64,000 nt of DNA from Piper betle (Eukaryota > Streptophyta > Magnoliopsida > Piperales > Piperaceae): assembly GCA_033002965.1 (NCBI GenBank), contig JAURVB010013838.1, positions 1-64,000 on the forward strand, in the 5' to 3' direction. A program made the translations under genes and the position numbers. A model generated the notes under the pieces. The model had not been told where the DNA came from, did no database searches, and saw nothing but the letters and a program-made list of their open reading frames with translations. Numbering within the stretch: position 1 is the stretch's first letter; every line of letters starts with the position of its first letter. Shown here piece by piece: positions 46,548 through 56,915 of this stretch.

Positions 46548-47470
46548 GCAGGTTCAAAGGAATGGTGAGAAATGTAGAATTAAAGGTAGCATAATTAAAG
46601 TTTTAATGAATGGGAGATTCATGCGGGAGCCTGAAACTCTAGCACAGGCACTGTTGCAAAAATCGGTCGATTTAAATCGGATTAGTTGATTTTTGATTCC
46701 AAAAATAACTTGAATCGGTTTTCATGTGAATCGGTCAGTGAATCGGCTGATTCGAGCCGATTCTGGAATAGGCCCAAATCGGCCAATTTCGGACAGCGGC
46801 GGGGCGGGGGGAGGACAGGGCGGTGACGATGAGTGGCGAGCAGCGAGGGCGGTGACTAGGTGACGGGGTGTTGGGTGGGGGGCAAGGGGAGAGGATCTGG
46901 AGGGGCGGGGCGGCAGTGGATAAGTGGGCCGGTGCGGTGGATGACCGGGCCGGCGGTGAAGGGGGTGGGGTGGGGCGAGCAGGGGGCGAGGCGCACGGAG
47001 GGGGGGGGGCGGGGTGGGGCCGGCGGCTGCTGGGAGGGATGGGGCGGGGCGGTGGTGACGGGGAAGGAGGGCGGTGGGTGTGGGAGAGAAAGGGGAAAAA
47101 ATAAAGAAATAGTCAATGGTATTTTCGTAATTATAACTTGACTCGAATCCGATTCGAGTAAAAAATAATAACTAATTATAAATAATTCAAAAAAATCCAA
47201 AAACATGAAAAAATATCATAAAAAATAATACGTGCCATAATATCAAAATGACATGTTCTATAACTAATAACATACCGATTTTGACTAAATTGAAATTTTT
47301 TATAAGACCGATTTGGACCAATTCAACTAAACCGATTCCTGACTGATTTAGACCGATTCGATTCGATTGAGTGCCTCCCACGAAGACCAATTCTGATTTT
47401 TGCAACTATGAGCATAGGTACCAATTAGCAATAGTGGCATGATGTTCCCTTAGATGTAATGGAGAAACCA
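46548..47470 (+). pseudogene. Exon-like sequence interrupted by the hAT-like element
   Basis: After an acceptor-like CTTTCAG the plus strand reads QVQRNGEKCRIKGSIIKVL, then NGRFMREPETLA, up to the insertion at 46,649. Ignoring the element and one target duplicate, it continues QVPISNSGMMFP and a stop. Codon texture looks protein-like, but I do not recognise the family. Confidence 0.35.
46649..47410. mobile_element. hAT-like non-autonomous element carrying LTR-derived sequence
   Basis: 762 bp, flanked by an 8-bp target duplication AGCACAGG (46,641-46,648) and AGCATAGG (47,411-47,418), one transition apart. Ends are imperfect inverted repeats: CACTGTTGCAAAAATCGG at the left and, reversed, CATAGTTGCAAAAATCAG at the right (15 of 18 match). 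An 8-bp duplication with CA-starting termini fits the hAT superfamily. Inside, a GC-rich block (46.79-47.09 kb) and 47,120-47,280 resemble the large LTR at 60.46-60.65 kb (both have 'acttgactcg', a TCGAGT-type palindrome and 'ataataacta'). No transposase frame is present. Confidence 0.75.
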
Positions 47471-47474
47471 GGTA

Positions 47475-49870
47475 TGTAAAACCCGTGACTCGAGTCAGGG
47501 TTTTACGTTACCGAACCAATCGAGTTCGACCGTTGGTTCGAGTCAAATCAGTTTCATGAACCGCGTGCTGAGTTGAGGCCAGCCGTGAGTTATGAGCGAT
47601 GAGAGTCAGGTGTACCTGAATATATGATGATAACGTCGAGAAGATGGTGAGATATGAGTTATCAGAATATATGAAAGTATGCAGTATTTTTTCTTTCTTT
47701 TTATATGTTTGATCGTAGAAATAGTTTTAGGGCCGAATAACGCGTTAGGACGCGTTGGATTATATTCAGGTGGGTTATTAGTTATAGAGCATGCCATTTG
47801 GATGTTGTTGTGTTTGTTTTATTTTATGGAATTTTTTCATATTTTTCTAGATTTTTTTAGAATTTATTACAAACTAGTTATTATTTTGACTCGAGTAGGA
47901 ATCGAGTCAATACTTGATTACAAAACTGCCATTGAAGGTATTTTTCTCCCTCCTGACACTTACCCTCCCCAAACCCTCGCCGTTGTGTGCTGCCGCCGCC
48001 GCCGATCGACGCCGCCCGCCGCCGATCGACGCCGCTCCGCCGTTGCCGTGCCACCTGACCAACCCCGGCCACCGATCGCCTGCCAGCGCGCCGCCGCGAC
48101 GCCACGAGGCCGCCTCGGCCGTCACCACTCCGAGCCGGATTCCGCCGCCGTTCGGTCGCCGCCGCTGTGACCACCAGTCTCACCCTCTCGCCGTCGCCGA
48201 CGTTTCCCCCATCATCCCGACCGCTGTCGAGGCCGGCCACAGCCTCGATCGAAGCACGCCGCCGCCGCCACCCATTTTCGACGCCGCCGCCGACGGCCAT
48301 CGCCTCCCCGGCTACCTTGTTTGACACCACCATTGGACCAAGCTCGTCGAACTGGTGCCGATAGACCCCTTGATTGCCCGTCCCGAATCATCGCCGGAAA
48401 ACTGTCGGAATCCGCCGGAAAACTGTTGACACTCGCCGGAAAACCGCCAGAACCGCCGGAAAATTGGATTCGTGGGAAATTCGCCGGATCATCCCCAAAC
48501 TTACCCGGTCCAATTTGATCGGACTTCGGACGCCGCTAGGTGCCGAATTCGAGTTTCGAGCCACGAAACAGAAACCCTAGCCGTCGCCGATTTTCGACGA
48601 TGCGAGGTATAATTTATTTTAACTTAATTATTTGAAAGTAATGATTATTAGAATTGCATGCTAGGATTGGTGAATTGTATGTTATAATAATATATATAAA
48701 TGTAGATTTGATTAAGGATAAAATATGAAATTTGTTTGATTGAGTGGTGTTAAAAATGGAGGCTAAGAAACTAATTAGGGTAACTAGGTAATGACCATGA
48801 TCTAATGCAAAGTAGCCTAAGTAGACTTGCTAGAATTGATATAGGTTGATGTGTGTTGATTGATGCGTGATTGTGTTGATTGTGTATGCATGCTATAGGA
48901 TGTGTGATTCATCATGCGGGCGTTAGTTTTTAGCTTGATTGTGTAGGTACCGGTGTAGGAGCTCGCCGCCTAGGCGCGAGTGGACCCGTTTGGAGTTTCT
49001 ACTAGGTCCGTTTAGGACTCGTTCTCTATTTTTACGCTATTCTATTGTGTATTTGATTTATCATGTGCAGGACGAGTTAAGTGGCGCTTTATCGGATCCC
49101 ACTTAACTCGGGCCATTTAGCCAATAGTTTTTTCGGATTAATAACCCTCGAGGATGAGATCCCTCGAGTTTGTTTTCGAACTTCAGATCCAGCTCACGTT
49201 GCCTTCGGGCCTATTGTATAAATCCCAACCCATACCTATATATATGTATAGTTTTCGTGTTTTTGTGAGAGATTGAATGAGGGAAATCCGACTACCGTGC
49301 TACGCGAGCGGGCATGTGTGAGTCGATAGTGGGCTCTGGAATGGTGTATAAGCTGTTTCATTCCCGAGGGATCCTGACAACTCCACCTTTGAGTTCCTCA
49401 AACCCGGAGAAGTGTGGAAGTTCACGGGTACGCATTGCAGCGCATGTCTAGACTTGTGGTTTCAAAGGGTACTAAAGGCGACTGCCTGAGAGTGCTCGGC
49501 CTTCGTACTCAAGGCCAGGAGTAATATGGAAGGTGCAGAGGGCGGAAAGGAATGAGATTTGATGCGAGAAGCGATAGAGAAATGGCCAAGGTATGAGAAT
49601 GAGAAAGAAAGGGGGACGCTGTCGACCCGAGGGCGACGGCTCTCGTATGTGCCCTGATGAGAGTTCTTGAGGAAGTATATGGTTTTAATTCAACAGGAGA
49701 GTTTGCTCTCCTGTGCCAAATTGATATTGGTTATTTTCCGGGCCGGTAACACTCGTTACTGACGGTTTTTCTATATATATGTAGGTGAGGAATGTGAGCA
49801 ATGAAAGCTGTCGGGACTGCGGAGGAGCAGCACGGAACCGTGCACACATGTACCTGCCGCATTTTCCTTG
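47475..49870 (+). mobile_element. Large LTR (Ty3-type) on plus strand, 3' end lost or diverged
   Basis: It starts TGTAAAACCC, followed by a palindrome (GTAAAACCC...GGGTTTTAC), as does the minus-strand LTR at 60,939. In the same order it shares a 'gttaggacgcgtt' phrase, a GC-rich core (47.98-48.5 kb), 'aaaccctagccgtcgccgat' (48,572), 'cctcgaggatgagatccctc' (49,145), a TATA run (49,235) and 'agggtactaaaggcgactgcctgag' (49,470). Alignment fades by about 49,870; the last 0.5 kb of the other LTR is not found. It then abuts a pheophorbide-oxygenase-like pseudogene. Open frames in the GC-rich core are artefacts. Confidence 0.75.
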
Positions 49871-49985
49871 TTTGGACACGAGGATAATGCTGTGATTTCA
49901 TCAAGGCTGCATGTTTGTTGATTTAGTACATTTTTTTATTACCTAGTAACTTTGTAGTTATTATATCAATTTGCCTTTGTATAGG

Positions 49986-50676
49986 TCAGCCTCCAGGGAA
50001 CATGGTTGCTAATCTCAATTTACTTTTTATACATTTGGTGCCTAGGTGGCATGAACACTGGACATCAACAAGGTTTATGATGGGGATATGATTGTTCTTC
50101 AAGGGGGAGAGAAAATATTTCTCTCCCAATCTAAAGATGTTGATATCAACAAACAGTAAACAAAACTCACATTCACTCCTACACAAATCGATAGGTTTGT
50201 CTTGGCATTCAGAAATTGGTTGAGAAAACATGGGAATAGTGATCTGGATTGGTTTGGACAATCTTCTCAACAACCACTTCCATCAACAATTTTTTCCAAA
50301 CAGCAGGTATGCGTATTTCTACATTTTCAATTTGTCATGTAAATAATTTAGTTTGGCTTACCATTGGAACTGATCAACAAAAACTTCGTATAGATGTTGG
50401 ATAGATATGAGCAGCATACCCTCAAATGTTCTTGCAAAGGGGCATATAATGCTCTTAAGACATGGCAAAAGCTTCTAATGCGTGCTACAGTGGTTTTCTG
50501 CGCCACGACTAGTATTCCATCGGAGTTAATATTGCGATTGTTGATAGGTGGAGCTGCTGTTGTCTGCTAGTTTGGCCTATGCCTTACATGATTTTCGGAC
50601 GAATTTTGTCTACGTTGATTATGGGAATGCAGAGATAGATTATAGAAGGTATATGCTTGTTATGCATCGTCAGTGA
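49986..50676 (+). pseudogene. Pheophorbide a oxygenase/ACD1-like C-terminal fragment
   Basis: Exon 1 (to 50,306) reads LVPRWHEHWTST, then after a 1-bp deletion VYDGDMIVLQGGEKIFLSQS, then an in-frame TAA where the family has Tyr, then KLTFTPTQIDRFVLAFRNWL. Intron 50,307-50,393 is GT-AG. Exon 2 reads MLDRYEQHTLKCSCKGAYNA, TWQKLLMRATVVFCAT, and after another frameshift LAYALHDFRTNFVYVDYGNA. This is the C-terminal part of the Rieske-type PAO/PTC52/ACD1-like family of chloroplast envelope or thylakoid oxygenases. The Rieske and iron-binding domains are absent. With one stop and two frameshifts it is clearly a pseudogene, spliced-gene derived. Confidence 0.85.
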
Positions 50677-51108
50677 AAATTTGTATATTCCTGTACAAAA
50701 TACTGTAACTAGAAACATTTAATCTTGTAATTATATGATAGAGAAGAGCAAATAGTTATTTCAGTAGAAAGAAAATACAATAGAGATACCCAGATATTAT
50801 GAACTTTGATTTAATTGTCATGAATTGTTCTTACAAGGTACCGGAAAGAATTGGACACTGAACTCCATATATCCAGAGGCATTTATCTTGATGATAAATA
50901 AATGAGATTAGAACGGGCAATGTAATCTGATTCATATATATAACTGAAAATTTGAATCTAAACATGTATTTATTGTTAATGTTTTTGCAAGAACTAATTT
51001 TGTATATCATATATACCATATAATAAAATCACTAATTCTCATGATAAAAGAAAGTATAGCTAATCTCTACAGAAGCTGTTGCATTCGTGGTAGTGAAGAT
51101 AAATGTTC
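50677..51108. other. Intergenic DNA, no gene seen
   Basis: AT-rich, no recognisable sequence. It may include the 3' untranslated region of the downstream minus-strand zinc-finger gene. Confidence 0.4.
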
Positions 51109-52337
51109 CTATCTAGATGTGTAATGATTTGATCTAGGATCCACATGAGTCTGGTTTGTGACCATTGCACCTTTCTCTTCACCTTCTTCCACAACCTTCT
51201 CGTCTTCAACGGAGTATCTCGACGAGGTCAAAGCCGCAGTCACTTCATCTCCCACCTCCACCTGCATCTCCAATTTCAATTGCAAAGCTGTTAAATTGCG
51301 GTCTTTGGAACCTTCATCCTTCACATCCACCTGCACCTCCAGTTCAAGTTGCACGGCAGTTGAATCATCCGGCGAGGGAGGTATCTCCCCTTCCTCATAT
51401 TTATATTCATCACCATTAGCAGCTAACCTTAGTGAGCCATGAGTGCTAGCAAGTGATGATCCTAACCCGCCCTTCTCAACCTCCCCATTCACTGCCGAGT
51501 TGCGGTTAAGAGGGCCCTCATAATGTAGCCTCTGATGACCGCCCAGGGCCTGGCCGGTTGGGAACTCCTGCTTACATTTCTTACATTTGTGGACTTTCGC
51601 CTGTCCGGCCTCCTTCACATCCAGGGGCGACGGGGCTGGAGTGTTCTGCCGATGCAATGTCTGGTGCCCTCCCAATGCCTGGTGGGAGTCAAAGGCCTTC
51701 TTACAAGTAAGACACACATATTGGCCACCATTACTACCGTTAGCTTCAATCTCATTCATTTTCCTCTTCTTTCTTTCAATATTGGCCTTAGTAGCAGCAA
51801 CATTGATTATATCATTGCTCATACCATTACCATTGCTCATACCATTGCCCATACCATTGCACAAGGCCATGGTTGGAGTGCTTGTGGTTTTAATACCACC
51901 TTCTTCATCCTCCTCCTCCTCCAAGGCCTTTGAAATCAATCTTTTGCAGAAATTTTTAAACCTTGTATTGTATTCTTCCAAATTAAGAGTACAAATATAC
52001 CTAGCTTCATACTGTGATCCATCGCCTTCATAGTACTTTTCCGTGTCCCAATCCTTATAGAACGCTTCCAACTTAGCTCGAAAGCTGAGAATTTGCTTGT
52101 ACTGACCAGGAGAATTATTAGGCGGTGACGTCTCCGCTGGCTTGCTGGCGTCTGAATCGCTACCCTCGCTGGAGGTCGAGCACTTTGTCGGAGCCGCCTT
52201 GCAGCTTTTTGTGGAGTTGCTGGGGGATTGACACCACGGCATGGCCTACCAGGGTGCACCCGCATGTGCCCATGCAAAGCCTTGTCGGAGGGGAAAGTTT
52301 TAGAGCACTTCGAGCATCGGTGCAATGCCGTCACCAT
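51109..52337 (-). pseudogene. C2H2 zinc-finger protein (three fingers), one apparent frameshift
   Basis: Finger 1 (HRCSKCSKTFPSDKALHGH) and the following RGVNPP motif are in the frame starting ATG at 52,337. The rest, to the stop at 51,109, is in another frame, so a 1-2 bp indel near 52.15-52.23 kb is inferred (or a base error). Counting the second frame from its own Met at 52,242, it carries a Ser-rich acidic segment, a basic patch ERKKRKM (156-162), finger 2 CLTCKKAFDSHQALGGHQTLH and finger 3 CKKCKQEFPTGQALGGHQRLH. Both QALGGH motifs are plant-specific and bind DNA. LxLxL at 320-324 (LQLKL) may be an EAR-type repression motif, though EAR motifs are usually closer to the end. Intronless, as usual for the ZAT-like class. 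A nuclear transcription repressor would be expected. From memory a similar C2H2 gene lies near BTR1L in Arabidopsis. Confidence 0.8.
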
Positions 52338-52368
52338 CGTCAGAGCTTTGTCTTCTTACAGCAAAGAT

Positions 52369-52492
52369 ACGAATCAACAAGCTAAAACAAGGGTTTGACT
52401 TGTGCTTATTAACGTCAAACAAAATCTATTACGAATCAACAAGCTAAAACAAGGGTTTGACTTGTGCTTATTAACGTCAAACAAAATCTATA
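52369..52492. repeat. 62-bp tandem duplication upstream of the C2H2 gene
   Basis: Two consecutive units, 52,369-52,430 and 52,431-52,492, appear identical ('acgaatcaacaagctaaaac' ... 'caaacaaaatctat'). They begin 32 bp upstream of the ATG, so they lie in the 5' untranslated region or core promoter. The perfect match points to a recent event. Confidence 0.9.
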
Positions 52493-52689
52493 TAATAGTG
52501 TTTTACTTGTATCATGCATATACTATAATCGAATTCTTCTACTTCTTATCTACTTTTAGTATGACACAAATAATATATATATATATATCACAAATTTACC
52601 ACGCTCCTAATACATCAACATATAAGACAAGAAGAAAAACACAAGGAAAGAAATCAACAAAAAAATAGATAGTAAACTAATCATAGTTT

Positions 52690-53085
52690 AAAGAGAGAAC
52701 ACCTCTAAAAACACTTCATAAAAAGAGTGCTGGAAGGATGAAATCGGGTGAAAAGTTGAAATACTCAATTCTTTTAAATATGAAAAAATTAAACTATTAA
52801 TAAAAATATGATAATTAGAAATCCTAATTTATTTATCGATTAAATCTTAGTTTTATTACGCGTAATTTTCAACTGCTAAGTCTCTTAGTAATTGAGAAAT
52901 AACAAATAAACACTAAACGGGCTCGCCGGATCCGTTTAAAAGCTCCCCTTCTTCCCTTCCAACCCACATTGCCCTGTTGCCCCTGCCGCCCGTCGACCGC
53001 CGCCTCTGCCATTGGCCACGGCGTTTGGACAGAGACTTTTTAACCCGTCGAGGCAATCGGTGGAAAGTTCCCATCTTTGCCGCGG
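52690..53085. repeat. Duplicated promoter/5' region, copy 1
   Basis: Aligns with 53,905-54,390, including 'gatgaaatcgggtga', 'gaaataacaaataaac', 'ggatccgtttaa(a/g)agctcccc', 'ttcttcccttccaaccca' and 'tttggacagag'. The second copy carries the start of an intron-like region after 'caaggcaagttc'. In copy 1 that segment is missing and GC-rich DNA follows. The character is that of the 5' untranslated region of a gene, in plus orientation. Confidence 0.65.
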
Positions 53086-53900
53086 GCGGTGCGCGACTGG
53101 CCGTCGGCGGCGCTAGTCACCGGCGAAGCGGCGGCCCTGTTTTCGGCATGGGTCGCCGTGCATGCCGTCGCACAGGCCGGGGAAAGGTCGGGAAGTAGGA
53201 GGGAAGGGCTGGGGAGGGTCGCCGGCGTTGGTGGCAGGCGGCGACGCCTACAACACGACGGCGCGGGGCGACTGCGGGTGGAAACAGGGAGAAAAGAGGA
53301 AGAGAAGGAAGGAAGAAGGGGAGGGGGATAAGGCGGCGGTGGCGGCGACGGCGAGGGAGTAACCGGGGTGGTGGTGGTCGGCGGCGGCGAGGCGGTCGCC
53401 GGCGGAGCAAGGGGAGGAAGGGGGAATCGGGGTGTTTGGGAGGAGTAAACCGAAAAGGGCACAAGCAGCCATCTTTTCCAACGCAAAGAACAAACAAACG
53501 AAAAGAAAGATACATTCTTGACAAGATAGAATCGAAATCTTTCCCTCTGAAGCAGAAAAACAGAAACATGCTAAAGCTACAGAAAAAACCACCTCTCTAC
53601 GAAGTCGAAAGCAACAAGGCAAGAGTCTCCGCCGTCGCCGGAGCAGGGAGGTGGACGTCGTCGTCGGCGGCCGGAGAATGGCCGACGATTCGTTATTTTT
53701 TAGTGTTTATTACTTATTTTTGGAAATCAAGTAAAAATAATAATATGCTAAAGCTTGATTTGATTATATTTAGCAAGAAATTATACTATAGATAATTATC
53801 ATTATTATTAGAAATATACTTTAATTTTGTCAATAAATTTTTATTTAATAATATGATAAAATATAATAATTAAATATAGATAAATCAACAAAAATAAAAA
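53086..53900. other. GC-rich then AT-rich DNA between the two promoter copies
   Basis: 53.09-53.42 kb is G-rich with many overlapping open frames on both strands; these are compositional. 53.45-53.68 kb is ordinary. I see no supported gene. Confidence 0.4.
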
Positions 53901-53904
53901 TAGT

Positions 53905-54390
53905 TATAAAAAAGAACACTTACAAACCCACTTTATATGAAGAATGTTCTAAGGATGAAATCGGGTGAGAATTGAAAGCACTTGGTTCTTTTAATTAGGA
54001 AAAAAAATTAAATTATTTATGGGATAAGCCTCAATTTTTAATTTACTTAGAAATCTAGTTTTACTTCAATATTTAATTTTATTACTCGTAATTTTTAATT
54101 AGTAAGTTTCATATTAATTAAGAAATAACAAATAAACTGGCGTTGCCCTTTAAATAATTTTTTACGTTAAACAGGCTTGCTGGATCCGTTTAAGAGCTCC
54201 CCTTCTTCCCTTCCAACCCACTTTGCCCCGCTGCCCGTCGACTGCCGTTGCCACCTACTTCACTGGCCACAGCCTTTGGACAGAGTCTTCTGCACCCGCC
54301 AAGGCAAGTTCATAAATTTTTGGTTGAATCGTTTCATTTGTCGGTGGAAAGTTTCCATATTTGCCGTGCAATTCGGGCTATTTGGTTTGG
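53905..54390. repeat. Duplicated promoter/5' region, copy 2
   Basis: Partner of 52,690-53,085. It lies about 470 bp upstream of the MIP18/AE7-like exon fragment and could be its former first exon and promoter. Confidence 0.6.
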
Positions 54391-54856
54391 TGTGATTGAT
54401 TGTTTTTTTCTTTAGGTTTATAGAAAGAGTTATTATGTTTACTGCGTTTGTAATTTGATAAGAATCATATGATTGCGTCTTTTCGCTGGCGGGAAATTTT
54501 GAAGTAGTTGTTTGAGGTAGTATATTGTTTGTGGTTGGAGTTTGTTTGATTTGTTAGTTGAAAGTATCCATCTTTTTAGGTTCAATTTGGGGGATTAGAG
54601 GGTAATTGCGTGGTTTGGTCGGTCGCTGTTAAGTTTATATGTTGACTGGTTGAGTTTATGGGGTTTCGTAATTTGATCAGATTTTTTCTTTGCCATTGCA
54701 GGATATTTTGAAGTGCTTGTTTAGGTAGTTATCATGTTGCACACAAAAACCATGTGTTGGTGATAGTTCGCAGTACGCAGTTCAAGTTTTATGTAGTGAA
54801 AATAGGTGTGTGATTGTCGCTTGTGCTAATGGTTTGTAGCCTGGACAATCCTACGT

Positions 54857-54935
54857 CATATCAGAGATATGAAAGATCCAGAACATCCTTATTCTTTGGA
54901 AGACTTGAAAGTTGATGACTCGAAAAGTTACGTGA
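54857..54935 (+). pseudogene. MIP18/AE7-like (DUF59) exon fragment
   Basis: The plus strand reads HIRDMKDPEHPYSLEDLKV then DDSKSYVK. The DPEHPxSLE(D/Q)LxV string is characteristic of the MIP18/AE7 family, which acts in cytosolic iron-sulfur cluster delivery. Some residues between LKV and DDSKSYV appear missing relative to the family. At about 54,936 it joins a repeat also found at 43.13 kb, which supplies the rest of the 92-codon open frame (54,869-55,144). The catalytic-size domain is therefore not present; this is a gene fragment fused to repeat DNA. Confidence 0.7.
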
Positions 54936-56310
54936 AATATGAACTTAACCATAAAAAAAATGATCCAACCATGCAACTTCAGCAAGCCACAAGAATCCCA
55001 CTTTGGCATAGACAGAAGATGGTAGAGAAACCTTTAAAAGATAATAAAAGTAGTGAAGAAAACAACCTAAAATATAGTAAAAACTGTAAGGCAACATCCC
55101 AGTTAAAGAAAACAAAAACTGTAGACTTTCATAGCTCTAACTAATACAAAAAGAAGGTAGCAACCGCATAAATAAGAACAACATTAGGCACCCGGGTAAC
55201 CGAAGACAAATATCCCCATACCAACTCCAAGCAGGCTAATATATTTCCACAGGAAATAAAGAATGTATGCTTTCCCTCTTTTCTGCTTATGCATAAACGA
55301 AGTCTTGATGCTTCGTTGCTACATTCCATGTGTATGGGCACATGCCATGGTCCTGAATCCGCCTCCAGACAGCAAAAAAGGTATTAACTTCAAAACCGTG
55401 ACTCAAGAAAAACCAATACACATCCGTATAACACCAAAGAAATTATTTTTAAGGCTTGACCCAACCTATTCAGAGAGTCTGGTTAAGAGTAGATTGATCA
55501 CTTATTTTTTAGATCACGAGGTTTAATTAGATTTCGGTAGAAATTAATTAGATTAGTCATTGATAATTCATTGTATGACGAATTTTTTGACTTATTTATC
55601 GTTGTGGTCAGAAGATACATCATACCATCTGTGATTAAAAGACAAATCTTAATGCATTATTTTGTTGATTAATTAATTATCACCGAGAGGTAGTAATTAA
55701 GGCAAAATAATAGAAACATGAAAGAGCGAGAGCCACCATGTCATATAATTATTGTAGATCGATAATCTCAGTGAATAGAAAATAAAGAGTAAATTATAAT
55801 AAAGATTAATTTCATGTTAAGGGAAATTCGATTTTAAAACAAATTTTATCATTATAACTCTTTCTTTAATTTAAAGTTATTGCTTAGATTTAGATAAGTC
55901 GATTGTTTCTGTTTTATTTTTAATTTTATTTTCTTTAATTAATTTAAGAAAATTTATCTCTTTATAAAGCGATATTCGAATTCATCATTATATTACTTAT
56001 TTCGACTATGTATACTTGCGTGTTATTGAGATAATCAATGCATGTTATTGAGTTAATCAATCAAGCCTCGTACCTCAAGCCTTCAAAATCTTCTGCTAAT
56101 ATACATGATCAAAACAACGAAGGCTAAACCTTCAAAAAGGCCAGAAAGTTCATAGATACAAATTATGACCGATCCATTTTCAATGTGATTAGATGATCAA
56201 AATCCCCCATATCCAAAGAGATGTCTTAAAATATTCGAGAATCTGGAGAGTAGTAGGCCCATAATGAAAGCCACATATGACATGTGACATGAGATAAAAT
56301 TTAAACTAAG
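54936..56310. repeat. Repeat shared with 43.13-43.62 kb, with extra DNA inside
   Basis: 54,938-55,145 and 56,065-56,305 correspond to the two blocks at 43.1-43.6 kb. The intervening 55.15-56.04 kb has no recognisable gene. Its minus strand carries a hydrophobic frame (55,341-55,141) ending VLIYAVATFFLY that I cannot assign. Confidence 0.6.
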
Positions 56311-56313
56311 AAA

Positions 56314-56789
56314 TGTTAGATTTTGGACGTATATATACAAGTATATGATTGTATCATATGCTATTAATAAGGTTTGGGCCTAAATTAAATTGATTTATTA
56401 AAGTTAAGGTTAAGGGGCCATTAATATTTAAGATAAATATGTAGAGATACCATAAATTTAAAATGAGTATGGATAAATATGTGTAGATATCGTTTTCGTA
56501 ATCTCTAATTTATAATGGGTTAAATTGGAATTATAAAAAATAAGGATAAATACGGTTATTGTCCCTGAATTCACACCATAGTTTTTCTTTTCTGGTATCC
56601 GATCATTCTGGCTTTAGAGAACTAGTGCAAAATTTGGAAGATAAAACCTAAAGAAGTCAAGAATCATTTTGCTATTATGGATTTAGGTATGCTTCCGTTA
56701 TTAAATTCTATTTTCTTAATGATTTAATCTGAAGAAGGTTTTATTGATGATGTGTTTATCATCTATAAAGTTAAAGTTTTTATTCAACA
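56314..56789 (+). mobile_element. Copia-type 5' LTR
   Basis: It begins TGTTAGATTT and ends ATTCAACA, 476 bp, immediately followed by a tRNA primer-binding site. The left boundary is set by the repeat shared with 43.6 kb, which is interrupted here. Only about 125 bp of the internal region follow (to 56,915) before another element's LTR cuts in, so the rest of the element is not in this window. Confidence 0.8.
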
Positions 56790-56791
56790 AG

Positions 56792-56803
56792 TGGTATCAG
56801 AGC
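56792..56803 (+). other. Retrotransposon primer-binding site (initiator Met-tRNA)
   Basis: TGGTATCAGAGC, the standard complement of the 3' end of plant initiator methionine tRNA, lying two bases after the LTR end. It primes minus-strand DNA synthesis in copia elements. Confidence 0.92.
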
Positions 56804-56915
56804 CTCTTCATATTAAATCCTTAGGATTAATTTGATTTGTGTTTATTTATTTATTTATTTAATGAGTTAATCATCCACTTTGGTATCTTATTGAACAAAA
56901 GGGTGACATTGTTTG

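Noticed and set aside
46856..48580. GC-rich frames in the hAT-like element and the plus-strand LTR
   Set aside because: They lie in transposon DNA, in all frames, with no retroelement or host domain.
53040..53622. Overlapping Pro/Ser- and Gly/Arg-rich frames
   Set aside because: G-rich low-complexity DNA; no frame shows protein-like conservation or splice context.
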